DNA from: NCEH01 sp043195095
Lineage (GTDB): Bacteria > Pseudomonadota > Alphaproteobacteria > Rhizobiales > Xanthobacteraceae
Assembly (NCBI RefSeq): GCF_043195095.1
Contig: NZ_JBAFWN010000007.1
DNA: 64,000 nucleotides
Strand: one strand, 5' to 3'
Position numbers and translations under genes: made by a program. Shown in pieces: positions 48,112 to 57,651 of this stretch. The notes beneath the pieces are model-generated. The model worked only from the letters and a program-made list of their open reading frames with translations, was not told the DNA's origin and made no database searches. Position 1 is the stretch's first letter; the number at the start of each line of letters is the position of its first letter.

Positions 48112-50670
48112 TCAGGCGCCCTCCGGCTGTTGTGCCGCGCCGAGAATGCCGGGCTTCGCGGGCTTTTCATCCCCCGCGGAAGCCGCGACGGGAGCTGCTG
48201 AAGCCGCGGAAGATGGACCCGGAGCGGGCGGCGGAGGGGCGATCTCCTGCGGCGCGGGCACGGACGGATCGGGCCGCGCAGGCGGCACCATGTCGGCCGG
48301 CGCCCGCGCCAGCGCCGCCCAGGGCTGGCACGCGAGGCCGATGCCCGCCTTGCGGAACCGCGTGAGGATGGCGAAGTGCAGATCGCTCTTCACCGTCAGC
48401 CCGTAATCCACATTCGCCACCACGCAGCGCAGTTCAAAGCCGAGGCCGGCATCGGCGAACTTGGTGAGGAACACGCGCGGCGGCGGCGATTGCAACACCT
48501 GGGGATGGTCGCAGGCGCAGGCGACAAGAATGTCCCGCACTTCCTCCAGGTCGCCGTCATACGTGACGTTCACCGCCACGATCACCCGCCCGGTGGTGTT
48601 GGAATGGGTGAAGTTCTTGACCATGCCCGAGATCAGGTCGGAATTGGGCACGATCACCGTGGCCCGCTCGAAGGTCTCGATCTCGGTGGAGCGCACGCTG
48701 ATGCGGCGCACATAGCCTTCCTCGCCCTTCACATTGATGGTGTCGCCAACCCGGATCGGCCGTTCCGCCAGCAGGATCAGGCCGGACACGAAGTTCGAGA
48801 CGATGGATTGCAAGCCGAAACCGATACCGACCGAAAGCGCGCCGGCCACCAGGGCGATGTTCTCGAGGTTGAGCCCGATCTCCCCCATGGCGATCATCAG
48901 GGCGACGATGGTGCCGATATAGCCGACAATGGTGGCGATGGAGGATTGCAGGCTCGGTTCAAGCCCCGTGCGGGGCAGGAATTTGGTCGAGACCCAGCGC
49001 TGGATCGCGCGGGCGATGAAGATGCCGGCGATCAGCAGGGCGACGGCATAGATGACGTTGGAAAGCGTGATGGTGGTCGCGCCGATGCGCACCCCGAACG
49101 AGGCGCGCTCGATGGTGTCCATCACGTCGGCGGTGGAGGTCCCTGCGCTGCCGGCGATCACGAACAAGCCAACGGCGAGGAGCATCAGCTTCAGCAATGC
49201 GGCGATCAGCGTGCCCAGCAGGTCGAGGCGCTCCTGCCGCAGGCCGAGGGTGCGCGCGAGCTGGCGGGCATGGGGGGCTTCGGGCGTGAGGCTGCCGAAA
49301 AAAGCTTCGATCAGCGCGTTCAGCACATAGAGGCAGGCGATCACCGTCGCCGCGACCATGATGCGCGCGACCGCGAACGCGGCGAGGCCGACATAGCCCG
49401 CCACCAGCGCGCCGGCGAGCCCAGCCAGCACGACCCACATCAGGAACCGCACCCAAGGAATGCCGCCGCTGGTGGTTCCTCCGGCGGCGTCCTCGTCGCC
49501 CTCGCGGGCGAGCACGACCAGCATGCGCGAGATGAACAGGCCGATCAGCAGCGCCATCACCGCGCTGGTCGCCACCGTCAGCGCCACCGGGGCGAACAGG
49601 GCACGATGGATGGAATTGAGGAAGGCCGCGATCGACAGCGTCCACACCATCCAGCTGAAATACCGGAAGCCGAGGCTGGCGGCATAGTCCGACAGGGGCG
49701 GCAGCCGCCGCCAGGACTGGTCCGGTGCCAGCACCGCCCGCGCCACCGCAAGGCCGATGGACTGGATGAACACCGCCACCAGCAGCCCGTGGATCACATC
49801 GGCGGCCCGCGGCGGCGTAACGTCGAAGCCGGCGAGGAAAGAAAAGGCGGCGATCACCGCCAGGGGCGTCGTGAGCGCGTTGAACACGCCCATCTTCACC
49901 GCTTCGCGGGCGGAGCGCAGCCGCGAATAGCTCACGCCTTCCTCCGGCGGCGGGCAGGCGAACCTGCGCTGCAGGAACAGGCCGCCGGCGAACACGAGGC
50001 CGAAGATCAACACCGCGCCGGCGGTGATCGCCATCAGCACCGGGCCACCCTGGCGTTGCAAGGCGAAGGCCAGCCAGTCGTTGGCGAGGAACCGCAGCGA
50101 ACGCCCCTCGCTGCCAAGCCCGCTCGCCGCCCCGGCCCACAGGCTCGGGTCGAGAATGCTCATGGAACGGTCGAGCAACTGCCCGGTGAACAAGCTGCGG
50201 CGGCGGCTCGACAGGCGGTCCGACAATTGGTCCGCCCGCACCAGCAGCGCGCGATTCTGCTTGATCACGGCATCAAGCTCCGTGATCAGGCTCTGCATGC
50301 TCTCGCGATCGGCGGTGACGGAGGGGTCTTCCGGCGGCGCTCCGGCGGCCGGTGGCTCGCCCAGTTCCTGTGCGCGGGTCTTGGCATTCGCCAGGCGCGG
50401 CACCAGGGCGTCGGTGCGCTGGGCCAGTTCGCGCCGCACCGGGTCGAGCCGGTTGCGCAGCTCGTCGAGATCGTCGGCGCGCAGGCCCTCCACCGACAGC
50501 GCGCCTTCGATGCTGTCGAGCGAGGAGCGTGTCGCATCCACCTTCTCGCGCGCGGCCTGCACCGCCGGATCGCTCGCCGGTGCCGCGAAGCCGGGCGCGG
50601 ACAGGCCGCCGAGTACGGCAGCGATCAAAAATCCGGCCAGAATGGCGGCACGCGCGATGGGTCGCGACAT
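48112..50670 (-). CDS. Large mechanosensitive channel, MscS family (DUF3772)
   Basis: 852 residues from the ATG at 50670, with GGAGG upstream. A signal peptide and a periplasmic helical domain (residues about 30-180, DUF3772) are followed by some ten membrane helices. The MscS pore region A-L-S-V-G-I-G-F-G-L-Q-S-I-V-S-N-F-V-S-G and the beta domain R-P-I-R-V-G-D-T-I come next. The C-terminal tail is Pro/Ala-rich. It resembles the long MscK/DUF3772 channels that open on hypo-osmotic tension. Confidence 0.92.
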   Translation of the reverse strand: MSRPIARAAILAGFLIAAVLGGLSAPGFAAPASDPAVQAAREKVDATRSSLDSIEGALSVEGLRADDLDELRNRLDPVRRELAQRTDALVPRLANAKTRAQELGEPPAAGAPPEDPSVTADRESMQSLITELDAVIKQNRALLVRADQLSDRLSSRRRSLFTGQLLDRSMSILDPSLWAGAASGLGSEGRSLRFLANDWLAFALQRQGGPVLMAITAGAVLIFGLVFAGGLFLQRRFACPPPEEGVSYSRLRSAREAVKMGVFNALTTPLAVIAAFSFLAGFDVTPPRAADVIHGLLVAVFIQSIGLAVARAVLAPDQSWRRLPPLSDYAASLGFRYFSWMVWTLSIAAFLNSIHRALFAPVALTVATSAVMALLIGLFISRMLVVLAREGDEDAAGGTTSGGIPWVRFLMWVVLAGLAGALVAGYVGLAAFAVARIMVAATVIACLYVLNALIEAFFGSLTPEAPHARQLARTLGLRQERLDLLGTLIAALLKLMLLAVGLFVIAGSAGTSTADVMDTIERASFGVRIGATTITLSNVIYAVALLIAGIFIARAIQRWVSTKFLPRTGLEPSLQSSIATIVGYIGTIVALMIAMGEIGLNLENIALVAGALSVGIGFGLQSIVSNFVSGLILLAERPIRVGDTINVKGEEGYVRRISVRSTEIETFERATVIVPNSDLISGMVKNFTHSNTTGRVIVAVNVTYDGDLEEVRDILVACACDHPQVLQSPPPRVFLTKFADAGLGFELRCVVANVDYGLTVKSDLHFAILTRFRKAGIGLACQPWAALARAPADMVPPARPDPSVPAPQEIAPPPPAPGPSSAASAAPVAASAGDEKPAKPGILGAAQQPEGA

Positions 50671-50850
50671 GGGAAAACCTCCAGGGGGCGCCCGTAAAGA
50701 AGGCGCCTTATAGGAAAGCGAAGGCGGCGGACTGATGGCCGCCGGGAAATGCCAGCGACGCATGCAAAGCCGGCGGTAGGCCGCGCGAACGTTTCCATTC
50801 GCGGGCGAAGCGCACTAAGAACAGGAAAACCTCGACGCGGACCTACCTCC

Positions 50851-52041
50851 ATGAGCAGCCCCCTTCCCGTCAAGAGCGAAGCCGCCATCGCGGTGCACGA
50901 TCCCCTCGCTTTGGCCAAGGCGCTGCTGCGCGCCCCCTCGGTGACGCCGGATGCCGAAGGCGCGGTGGCCCTGGTGGCGCAGATCCTGGAGGGCGCGGGA
51001 TATGCGGTGACCCTTCTGCCCTTCGATAGCGCCGGCACACCGATCGCCAATCTCTATGCGCGGATCGGCACCGGCCATCCCAATTTGTGCTTCGCCGGCC
51101 ATGTGGACGTGGTGCCGCCGGGCGATGAAGCCGCCTGGCGCCATCCCCCGTTCGGCGCGGAAGTGGTGGACGGACAGCTGTTCGGCCGGGGCGCCGTGGA
51201 CATGAAGGGCGCGGTGGCGGCGGCGTTGGCGGCGGCATTGCGCCATGGCCGGCCGAACACGGGCGCGATTTCCTTTCTCATCACGGGCGATGAGGAAGGC
51301 CCCGCGCTCGACGGCACGGTGAAGGTGGTGGAATGGCTCAAGGCCCGCGGCGAGCGGGTGGACCATTGCATCCTCGGCGAACCGACCAATCCCGCGGCGC
51401 TCGGTGATGCGGTGAAGATCGGCCGGCGCGGCAGCCTGTCAGGCGTCATCCAGGTGCATGGCAAGCAGGGGCATGTGGCCTATCCCCATCTCGCCGACAA
51501 TCCGGTGCCGCGCCTGCTCCGGCTGTTGTCGGCCTTGACGGCGCAGCCGCTCGACGCAGGCTCGGCGCATTTTCCGCCGTCCAATCTGGAGTTGGTCTCG
51601 GTGGATGTGGGCAATCCCGCGTTCAACGTCATTCCCGCCGAGGCCAAAGCCAGGTTCAACGTGCGCTTCAACGACCAGTTCACGCTCGACAGCCTGAAGG
51701 CCGAGATCACCCGGCGTCTCGCCTCGGCACACCACACCGGCTCCTATGACGTGAGCTTCCAGACCGGCGCGAGCACAAGCTTCCTCACGGCGCCCGGCCC
51801 GTTCGTCGATCTCGTCAGCGGCGCCATCGCCGAGGTGACGGGCCGCGTGCCGGAGCAGTCCACCTCCGGCGGCACGTCGGACGCCCGCTTCATCAAGGAC
51901 CTGTGTCCGGTGGTGGAATTCGGCCTGGTGGGACGCACCATGCATGCGGTCGACGAATCCACCCCGGTCAGCGACCTCGAAGACCTCACCCGCATCTATG
52001 AGCTGATGATCGCGCGCTATTTCGCCGCGTTCGCGGCCTGA
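50851..52041 (+). CDS. dapE: Succinyl-diaminopimelate desuccinylase
   Basis: 396 residues from the ATG at 50851. The M20 peptidase-like motifs are F-A-G-H-V-D-V-V-P-P-G (first metal His and Asp), G-R-G-A-V-D-M-K-G, the catalytic base in T-G-D-E-E-G-P-A, and L-G-E-P-T-N. R-F-N-V-R-F-N-D and T-S-G-G-T-S-D-A-R-F fit the dimerisation and C-terminal parts of DapE. It hydrolyses N-succinyl-LL-diaminopimelate in lysine and peptidoglycan synthesis. Confidence 0.95.
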   Translation: MSSPLPVKSEAAIAVHDPLALAKALLRAPSVTPDAEGAVALVAQILEGAGYAVTLLPFDSAGTPIANLYARIGTGHPNLCFAGHVDVVPPGDEAAWRHPPFGAEVVDGQLFGRGAVDMKGAVAAALAAALRHGRPNTGAISFLITGDEEGPALDGTVKVVEWLKARGERVDHCILGEPTNPAALGDAVKIGRRGSLSGVIQVHGKQGHVAYPHLADNPVPRLLRLLSALTAQPLDAGSAHFPPSNLELVSVDVGNPAFNVIPAEAKARFNVRFNDQFTLDSLKAEITRRLASAHHTGSYDVSFQTGASTSFLTAPGPFVDLVSGAIAEVTGRVPEQSTSGGTSDARFIKDLCPVVEFGLVGRTMHAVDESTPVSDLEDLTRIYELMIARYFAAFAA

Positions 52042-52059
52042 CCCGTTCGGAACCGACCC

Positions 52060-52827
52060 ATGAGCACGCCCGGCGCGGAAATCCTCTCCCATCTCGACGT
52101 GAACGGCCGCGCCATCGCGGTGCGCCGCCTGCCTGGGCAGGTACCGGGCGTGATGTGGCTCGGCGGCTTCAAGTCCGACATGATGGGCTCCAAGGCGCAG
52201 ACCCTCGCCCATTGGGCGGCCCAGCGCGGGCAGGCCTATGTGCGCTTTGATTATTCCGGCCACGGGGAATCCGCCGGCCGGTTCGAGGATGGCACCATCT
52301 CCGCCTGGGCGGAGGAGGCGCTCGCCGTGTTCGACCGGGAGACCAGCGGCCCGCAGATCCTCGTCGGCTCGTCCATGGGCGGCTGGATGGCCCTGCTGCT
52401 CGCTCGCGCCCTTGCCGCGCGGGGCGAGAGCCGGCTGAAGGCCCTGGTGCTCATCGCCCCCGCGCCCGATTTCACCGAGGACCTCATGTGGGCGCGCTTC
52501 CCGCTCGAGGCGCAGGCGGCGATCCTGGAGACCGGCCGCTATGAGCGGCCCTCCGAATACAGCGCCGAGCCCTATGTGATCACCCGCGCCCTGATCGAGG
52601 ATGGGCGGCGGCATCGTGTTCTTGGCGCGCCATTCGCGGTGGGGTGCCCGGTGCGCATTCTCCAGGGCGCGCAGGACGAAGACGTGCCCTGGCAGCACGC
52701 CATGCGCCTCGTGTCCTGCCTTGCCGAGGACGACGTGGTGTTCTCCTTGGTGAAGGATGGCGACCATCGGCTCTCCCGACCCGAGGATCTGGAGCGGCTG
52801 ACGGCGGTGCTGGAGGAATTCGTCTGA
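52060..52827 (+). CDS. Alpha/beta hydrolase
   Basis: 255 residues. Fold features are W-L-G-G-F-K-S-D-M-M-G (oxyanion region), R-F-D-Y-S-G-H-G-E-S, nucleophile elbow V-G-S-S-M-G-G-W, acid G-A-Q-D-E-D-V-P and histidine G-D-H-R-L-S. The layout resembles ABHD10-like thioesterases and bacterial relatives. It starts 18 bases after dapE and is probably cotranscribed, but a shared pathway is not evident. Confidence 0.88.
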   Translation: MSTPGAEILSHLDVNGRAIAVRRLPGQVPGVMWLGGFKSDMMGSKAQTLAHWAAQRGQAYVRFDYSGHGESAGRFEDGTISAWAEEALAVFDRETSGPQILVGSSMGGWMALLLARALAARGESRLKALVLIAPAPDFTEDLMWARFPLEAQAAILETGRYERPSEYSAEPYVITRALIEDGRRHRVLGAPFAVGCPVRILQGAQDEDVPWQHAMRLVSCLAEDDVVFSLVKDGDHRLSRPEDLERLTAVLEEFV

Positions 52828-52909
52828 GCGCGCGCCGCTTGACCGGGCACGCGGGGCACCGCACATCTGGCGCTGGGCCCTGCAAGGTGGCACGGCGAAG
52901 GAATGGGCG

Positions 52910-53359
52910 TTGAGCGAAGTCGTCTTCTATCATCTGGAGCGGCGCCCCCTGGAGGACGCCCTGCCCGCCTTGCTCGAAAAGAGCCTGGAGCGGGGGTGGC
53001 GCTGCGTCGTCCAATGCTCCTCGCCCGAGCGGCGCGATGCGCTCGACGCCCATCTGTGGACCTATAACGAGAGCTCGTTCCTGCCCCACGGCACGGACGC
53101 GCAACCCCAGGTGGAACGCCAGCCCATCCTGATCACCACCGGCGAGGAGAACCCCAACGGGGCGCAGGTGCGCTTCCTGGTGGATGGCGCCATCCTCGCT
53201 GATGCGACGCCTTATGTGCGGGTGGTCCACATGTTCAACGGCCGTGATGAAGAAGCCGTCGCCGCCGCCCGCGACCGCTGGCGCGAGGCCAAGGCCGCCG
53301 GCCACACCCTCACCTATTGGCAGCAGGACGAAAACGGCCGCTGGGTGCGCAAGGCATAA
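52910..53359 (+). CDS. holC: DNA polymerase III subunit chi
   Basis: 149 residues from a TTG start at 52910, supported by AAGGAA 8 bases upstream and the family N-terminus S-E-V-V-F-Y-H-L. Y-N-E-S-S-F-L-P-H-G-T, Q-P-I-L-I-T-T-G-E-E-N-P-N and the C-terminal Y-W-Q-Q-D-E-N-G-R-W-V are typical HolC motifs. Chi connects the clamp loader to single-strand binding protein in replication. Confidence 0.93.
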   Translation: MSEVVFYHLERRPLEDALPALLEKSLERGWRCVVQCSSPERRDALDAHLWTYNESSFLPHGTDAQPQVERQPILITTGEENPNGAQVRFLVDGAILADATPYVRVVHMFNGRDEEAVAAARDRWREAKAAGHTLTYWQQDENGRWVRKA

Positions 53360-53373
53360 CCCCTGGCCTGCGG

Positions 53374-53841
53374 CTATTTTCCCCGGTCGGACCGCAGCCC
53401 CTTCAGCAGCGATCCCACCACCGGCACCAACAGTGCAGGCAAGGCAGAATCGAAGGGGTGGCGCACCGCATTGGCGATCGCCTTCACCTCGCCCTCCGCC
53501 TCACGCAAGTCCGCCGCCAGGGCCTCGATGGCCGATTTGTGGATTTCATTGGCGAATTCCAGGTCGCGCCCCGGCTTGATGGCGCCTGCAATGAGCGCCG
53601 CAATCCCGGCGACGACGATGTTGCCTCCACCCACCGCAACGGCCGCCCAGATCGGCCCCCACAGCTCGGACAAAGCGAGATAGGCGGCGACGCCCAGCAT
53701 CAGCACGCCCCCGGACGCGATCAAAGCGGCGAAGACGAAGATGCCGGACCGCGCGAGCAGCGTGCGCAGATGAATATCCGCGATGATAGAATCCGCGCGC
53801 CAGAGAACACGCAGGTTTCGCACGGCATTATCGAGTTTCAT
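53374..53841 (-). CDS. Phage holin family protein (holin-X-like membrane protein)
   Basis: 155 residues. Two membrane helices (about residues 32-55 and 60-88: I-F-V-F-A-A-L-I-A-S-G-G-V-L-M-L-G and W-A-A-V-A-V-G-G-G-N-I-V-V) follow an amphipathic N-terminus, and a helical, charged C-terminus follows. It fits the small family named from actinobacterial holin-X, which also occurs as chromosomal membrane proteins with no phage link. Its start overlaps the stop of the upstream gene (ATGA). Confidence 0.75.
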   Translation of the reverse strand: MKLDNAVRNLRVLWRADSIIADIHLRTLLARSGIFVFAALIASGGVLMLGVAAYLALSELWGPIWAAVAVGGGNIVVAGIAALIAGAIKPGRDLEFANEIHKSAIEALAADLREAEGEVKAIANAVRHPFDSALPALLVPVVGSLLKGLRSDRGK

Positions 53842-54206
53842 GACGAACGTCCCCAGGCGCGTCCCACCAGGACGCCGAGAAGAAAAGCCGAGGCGACGGA
53901 GACCGCCGGATGCGCGGAGACCGTGGCGTCGGCCTCCGCCTTCGCGTCTGTGACGGCCGCCTGAAGATCGCGCACCAAAGCCTGGAGTTCGGAAAGGCTC
54001 GGCTCCGGTGCCGCTTCGGCCCCGGCAGCGGGCGCATCCTCCGCCGGCGGCGCGGCTTGGCCCTGGCGGGTTTCGTCGGGGGCGGGGGCTGCGGCCGGCC
54101 TGGCGCGCGACCGCGCCGCGTGGGGGGCGGCGGGCGCGGGATCGGCCGGGGCTTGCGCCGCCAGTTCTGCCTTGAGGGCGTCGAGTTCGGGACGGCGAGT
54201 AGCCAT
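53838..54206 (-). CDS. Small membrane-anchored protein, DUF883/ElaB-like
   Basis: 122 residues from the ATG at 54206 with GGAAGG upstream. A long Ala/Pro-rich stretch (residues about 15-70) is followed by a short coiled coil (L-S-E-L-Q-A-L-V-R-D-L-Q-A-A-V). The C-terminal membrane helix is V-A-S-A-F-L-L-G-V-L-V-G-R-A-W-G-R, the tail-anchored form of ElaB/YqjD-type ribosome-associated proteins. The low-complexity centre weakens the family call. It is coupled to the holin-like gene. Confidence 0.6.
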   Translation of the reverse strand: MATRRPELDALKAELAAQAPADPAPAAPHAARSRARPAAAPAPDETRQGQAAPPAEDAPAAGAEAAPEPSLSELQALVRDLQAAVTDAKAEADATVSAHPAVSVASAFLLGVLVGRAWGRSS

Positions 54207-54418
54207 GGCTGGCCTTCCAAATCAGCGGCCGGAATAACGGTCTCGCTTCAGCTTAGACGCACTGTCCCCACCGGGCAAATACCCCTCAAACCATGCGCCT
54301 GCGCGGCTTGCGCGCCTTGACCCGTATCAATCGCGGGTGCGCGCAACATCGCAAAGGGGCGGCGCGGGGCGTTCCAATCCGGCCGATCGTGCTAGAACAC
54401 GCGCAAACGGAGGAGCCC

Positions 54419-55057
54419 ATGTCCGCAACACCGCGCCAGATCAACTATTTCTTTTCCGTCGTCAGTCCCTGGACCTTCCTCGGCCATGCCCGCTTCATGG
54501 CGGTGGCGGCCCGGCATGACGCGCGGGTGCGGTTCATTCCGGTAGAACTTGGATCGGTGTTCGCGGAATCCGGCGGCCTGCCATTGGCGCGGCGGGCGCC
54601 GCAGCGCCAGCGCTATCGCCTGCTGGAACTCCAGCGCTGGCGGGTGAAGCTGGGGGTGGATTTCCACCTCCACCCGGCGCATTGGCCGTTCAACGGGGCG
54701 CTCGCCGACAAGGTGCTGATCGCCGCGCTGGCCCGTGGCCACAACATCGAACCCCTTCTGCCACTTATCTTTTCGGGGATCTGGCAGCAGCAGCAGAACC
54801 TCGCCGACCCGCAGGTGATCGCCGCCATGTGCGCGGCCGCTGGCCTGCCGGGCGCGGACCTGCTCGCCGCCGCCGAAACCGCCGAGGTGGATGCCGCCTA
54901 TCTCGCCAATCGAGAGCAGGCGCTGGCCGCCGACGTCTTCGGCGCGCCCGCCTATGTGCTTGAGGGGGAAGTGTTTTGGGGTCAGGATCGGATCGAGTTG
55001 CTGGCCGATGCCCTGGCCAGCGGCCGGGCGCCTTTTGGTCCGGTGGAGCGGGCCTGA
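54419..55057 (+). CDS. 2-Hydroxychromene-2-carboxylate isomerase family (DsbA-like fold)
   Basis: 212 residues from the ATG at 54419, with GGAGGAG upstream. The thioredoxin-like fold with S-x-x-S in the N-terminal loop (F-S-V-V-S-P-W-T-F-L-G) is typical of HCCA isomerases, in which Ser replaces the first Cys of DsbA. The C-terminal part has G-A-P-A-Y-V-L-E-G-E-V-F-W-G-Q-D-R-I. It is a glutathione-dependent isomerase of aromatic breakdown or a relative. The substrate is uncertain. Confidence 0.9.
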   Translation: MSATPRQINYFFSVVSPWTFLGHARFMAVAARHDARVRFIPVELGSVFAESGGLPLARRAPQRQRYRLLELQRWRVKLGVDFHLHPAHWPFNGALADKVLIAALARGHNIEPLLPLIFSGIWQQQQNLADPQVIAAMCAAAGLPGADLLAAAETAEVDAAYLANREQALAADVFGAPAYVLEGEVFWGQDRIELLADALASGRAPFGPVERA

Positions 55058-55122
55058 GCGCCGCTGTTCGGCCCCTTTCCCCTGCGAGAGTTGAAGCCAC
55101 ACCACCTGACGGGAGACGCACA

Positions 55123-55563
55123 ATGCAACGCGCTTACATGGGCCGACCAACCCTTGCGGGCATTGGATTTGCGGCCCTTCTTCTGATGCCAGCGGCGCAG
55201 GCGGCGGAGCAGGCCGCACCCGGTGCCCCGGCACCGGCGGGGCCGCGCTATACCTTTTCTCCGGTCGAGGGAGGGGCGCTGAAGCTCGACACCCAGACCG
55301 GCCAGGTTTCCTTCTGCGGCAAGGGTTCGGCGGGCTATTCCTGCGAGGCGGTGCCGGATTCGCGCGATGCCTATGAAGCTGAGATCGCCCGCCTTCAGGC
55401 CCGCATCGCCACGCTGGAAGGAAAGCCCGCCACAGCCCCGAATGCGGGATCATCATACCTTCCAAACCAGTCGGATTTCGACGCTGCGCTCGATTATGCC
55501 GAGCGCGCGTTCCGTCGCCTGCGCGATCTGGTGAACGGCACGCCGAGCGGCGACCGCACCTGA
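55123..55563 (+). CDS. Hypothetical exported protein, 146 aa
   Basis: 146 residues from the ATG at 55123, preceded by GGGAG. Signal peptide (about residues 1-27, ending A-Q-A-A-E). The mature part begins with a strand-rich domain containing two cysteines (V-S-F-C-G-K-G-S-A-G-Y-S-C-E). It continues with a coiled coil (A-E-I-A-R-L-Q-A-R-I-A-T-L-E) and an Arg-rich helical tail. No family assigned. Confidence 0.65.
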   Translation: MQRAYMGRPTLAGIGFAALLLMPAAQAAEQAAPGAPAPAGPRYTFSPVEGGALKLDTQTGQVSFCGKGSAGYSCEAVPDSRDAYEAEIARLQARIATLEGKPATAPNAGSSYLPNQSDFDAALDYAERAFRRLRDLVNGTPSGDRT

Positions 55564-55681
55564 CGAACGCCGGTTTGATGGCCGGTTTCCGTGCCATGAA
55601 ACCGCTGTTCGGGTCTTTTCACGCCGATTTCGCCCGATGTCCGGAAAAGCGCCTTTCCCGCGCGATCTCGAAGGCCGACCC

Positions 55682-56779
55682 ATGAGCGAACCCCACATCC
55701 GATTCGCCCCGGCGACCCATGCGGCAAGCGGCCGGCCGCGCGCCCGAGGGCTCGGGCTGAAGCTGCCGGGCACGCCGGGCCCCTACAATGCGATCACCGA
55801 CGTGGCGGGCGTCGCGGTGGGGATGACCACCCGCGCGTCCCCCGGGGATGGCATCCTCACCGGCGTCACCGCCATTCTGCCCCGCGCCCCCGACGCTTTG
55901 CTCGAACCGATCTGGGCCGGCGCCTTCTCCATGAACGGCAATGGCGAGATGACCGGGGTGCACTGGATCCACGAGGCCGGCTGGTTCACCGGGCCGATCG
56001 TCCTCACCAACACGCTCTCGCTCGGCATCGCGCATCATGCGACGGCGCGCTGGATGTGCCGCACCTTTGGCCCGGTGATCGGCGAGGACCTGTGGGTACT
56101 GCCGGTGGTCGCCGAGACTTATGACGGATATCTCAACGACATTTCCGGCTTCCACATCACGGAAGAAGATGTGTCCGCAGCCATCGACGGCGCGACCGGC
56201 GGGGCGGTGGCCGAGGGCTCGGTGGGCGGCGGCACGGGCATGATCTGCTATGAATACAAGGGGGGCACCGGCACCGCCTCGCGCATCGCCCATACCCCGA
56301 CGGGCATGTTCACAGTCGGCGCGCTGGTGCAGGCCAACCACGGCATCCGGCCCTGGCTCACCGTGTGCGGCCGGCGGGTTGGCGCGAGCCTCACCGACGC
56401 GCTGCTGTGGACCCGCGAGCGCGGCTCCATCATCGTCATCCTCGCCACCGACGCGCCCTTGCTGCCGACCCAGATGCAGCGCCTCGCCAAGCGGGCGGCG
56501 ATCGGCATCGGGCGGGGCGGCACGCCCTCCGGCAATAATTCCGGCGATATCTTCCTGGCCTTCACCACCGCCAATTCCCCCGGCCCGCTGCCCGAGCCGC
56601 CGCGCCTGAAGCTGGAGGCGCTCTCCAGCGACGATCTCGACCCGATTTTCCTGGCCGCCGTGGAGAGCGTGGAGGAGGCGGTGGTGAACGCCATGCTCGC
56701 GGCTGATCCCGTCACCGGCAAGCGCGGGCGGCACGTGGCGGCGCTCGACGGGGCGCGGCTGATGGCGCTGATGGGATAA
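55682..56779 (+). CDS. P1 family peptidase (DmpA/L-aminopeptidase type)
   Basis: 365 residues from the ATG at 55682. The DmpA/P1 fold is shown by G-L-G-L-K-L-P-G-T-P-G-P-Y-N-A-I-T-D-V-A-G-V, V-G-G-G-T-G-M-I-C-Y-E-Y-K-G-G-T-G-T-A-S-R and the C-terminal G-R-G-G-T-P-S-G-N-N-S-G-D-I-F. P1 enzymes cleave themselves before an internal nucleophile, normally in the second C-terminal part. It should be an aminopeptidase or beta-peptidyl peptidase. No signal peptide; cytoplasmic. Confidence 0.9.
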   Translation: MSEPHIRFAPATHAASGRPRARGLGLKLPGTPGPYNAITDVAGVAVGMTTRASPGDGILTGVTAILPRAPDALLEPIWAGAFSMNGNGEMTGVHWIHEAGWFTGPIVLTNTLSLGIAHHATARWMCRTFGPVIGEDLWVLPVVAETYDGYLNDISGFHITEEDVSAAIDGATGGAVAEGSVGGGTGMICYEYKGGTGTASRIAHTPTGMFTVGALVQANHGIRPWLTVCGRRVGASLTDALLWTRERGSIIVILATDAPLLPTQMQRLAKRAAIGIGRGGTPSGNNSGDIFLAFTTANSPGPLPEPPRLKLEALSSDDLDPIFLAAVESVEEAVVNAMLAADPVTGKRGRHVAALDGARLMALMG

Positions 56780-56865
56780 GGCGGTCTGCCGACGTTGAGA
56801 CCGGGAGCATCTGGCGCCGGGCGCGTTTTCGAGCGTAGCCGGTACAGGCGGTGCCTCGTCACGCC

Positions 56866-57651
56866 CTACGGCGAAGGGCTTAATGCGCGCAGACCGGACC
56901 CTTCGGGCCAGATGGGGGGCTGAACCGCCGCGAGCGCGGGCTGGCCGAAGAGATAGCCTTGCATCAGCGCGACGCCCATCTCTCCGAGCACCTCATACTC
57001 GGCTTGCGTCTCGACGCCCTCGCACAGGGCTGTAATTCCAAGATCCGCCAGAATGCGAAGCGTGCCCCTTACAATCGTGCGCTTCACCGGCTCGACATCA
57101 ATATTCCGCACCAGGCCCATGTCTATCTTGACGAGATCCGGCTGAAACTTTGAAAGCAAGCCCAGCCCTGCATATCCAGCGCCAAAATCATCAATGGCTG
57201 TCTTAAAGCCCATGCTTCTATAGGAGGTCAGGATATTTAGGAGATGATCGGTGTCGAGCTTCTCGACTTCGGTGAATTCAAATATGATCTGATGAAGAGG
57301 AAAATGACATCTCAACGCCGTCTCAAGCGTCGCACGAATGCAAGCGCGCGGCTCATACACCGCATTGGGCAGAAAATTGATCGACAGGCATTCCCCCGCC
57401 TGCCCCACCCTCAGGCCCGTTGCCAGTTCGATCGCCTTCACGCGGCAGGTCTGATCGAACGAATACAGGTTTTCGTCGGAAACCTGATGCAAGATTTGGC
57501 CGGCACCTTCGCCGGCGGCACCCCGCACAAGCGCCTCATATGCGAATACAGTGCGGGTTTGAATGTTCACCATGGGCTGGAAAGCCATGGTGATCGGTAG
57601 ATCGAAGCCGGCGCCGTCCTGACAGGCCTTGCATTTCCCTTGAGGGCTCAT
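56866..57651 (-). CDS. EAL domain cyclic di-GMP phosphodiesterase
   Basis: 261 residues from the ATG at 57651, with GGAG upstream. The protein is almost only an EAL domain with Y-E-A-L-V-R-G (Glu39), S-I-N-F-L-P-N (metal Asn), E-F-T-E, I-D-D-F-G-A-G-Y-A-G-L, V-K-I-D and C-E-G-V-E-T all present, so it should hydrolyse cyclic di-GMP. The N-terminus carries a C-x-x-C pair (Cys7, Cys10). The gene is visibly less GC-rich than neighbours in its middle (about 57000-57330). Confidence 0.92.
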   Translation of the reverse strand: MSPQGKCKACQDGAGFDLPITMAFQPMVNIQTRTVFAYEALVRGAAGEGAGQILHQVSDENLYSFDQTCRVKAIELATGLRVGQAGECLSINFLPNAVYEPRACIRATLETALRCHFPLHQIIFEFTEVEKLDTDHLLNILTSYRSMGFKTAIDDFGAGYAGLGLLSKFQPDLVKIDMGLVRNIDVEPVKRTIVRGTLRILADLGITALCEGVETQAEYEVLGEMGVALMQGYLFGQPALAAVQPPIWPEGSGLRALSPSP

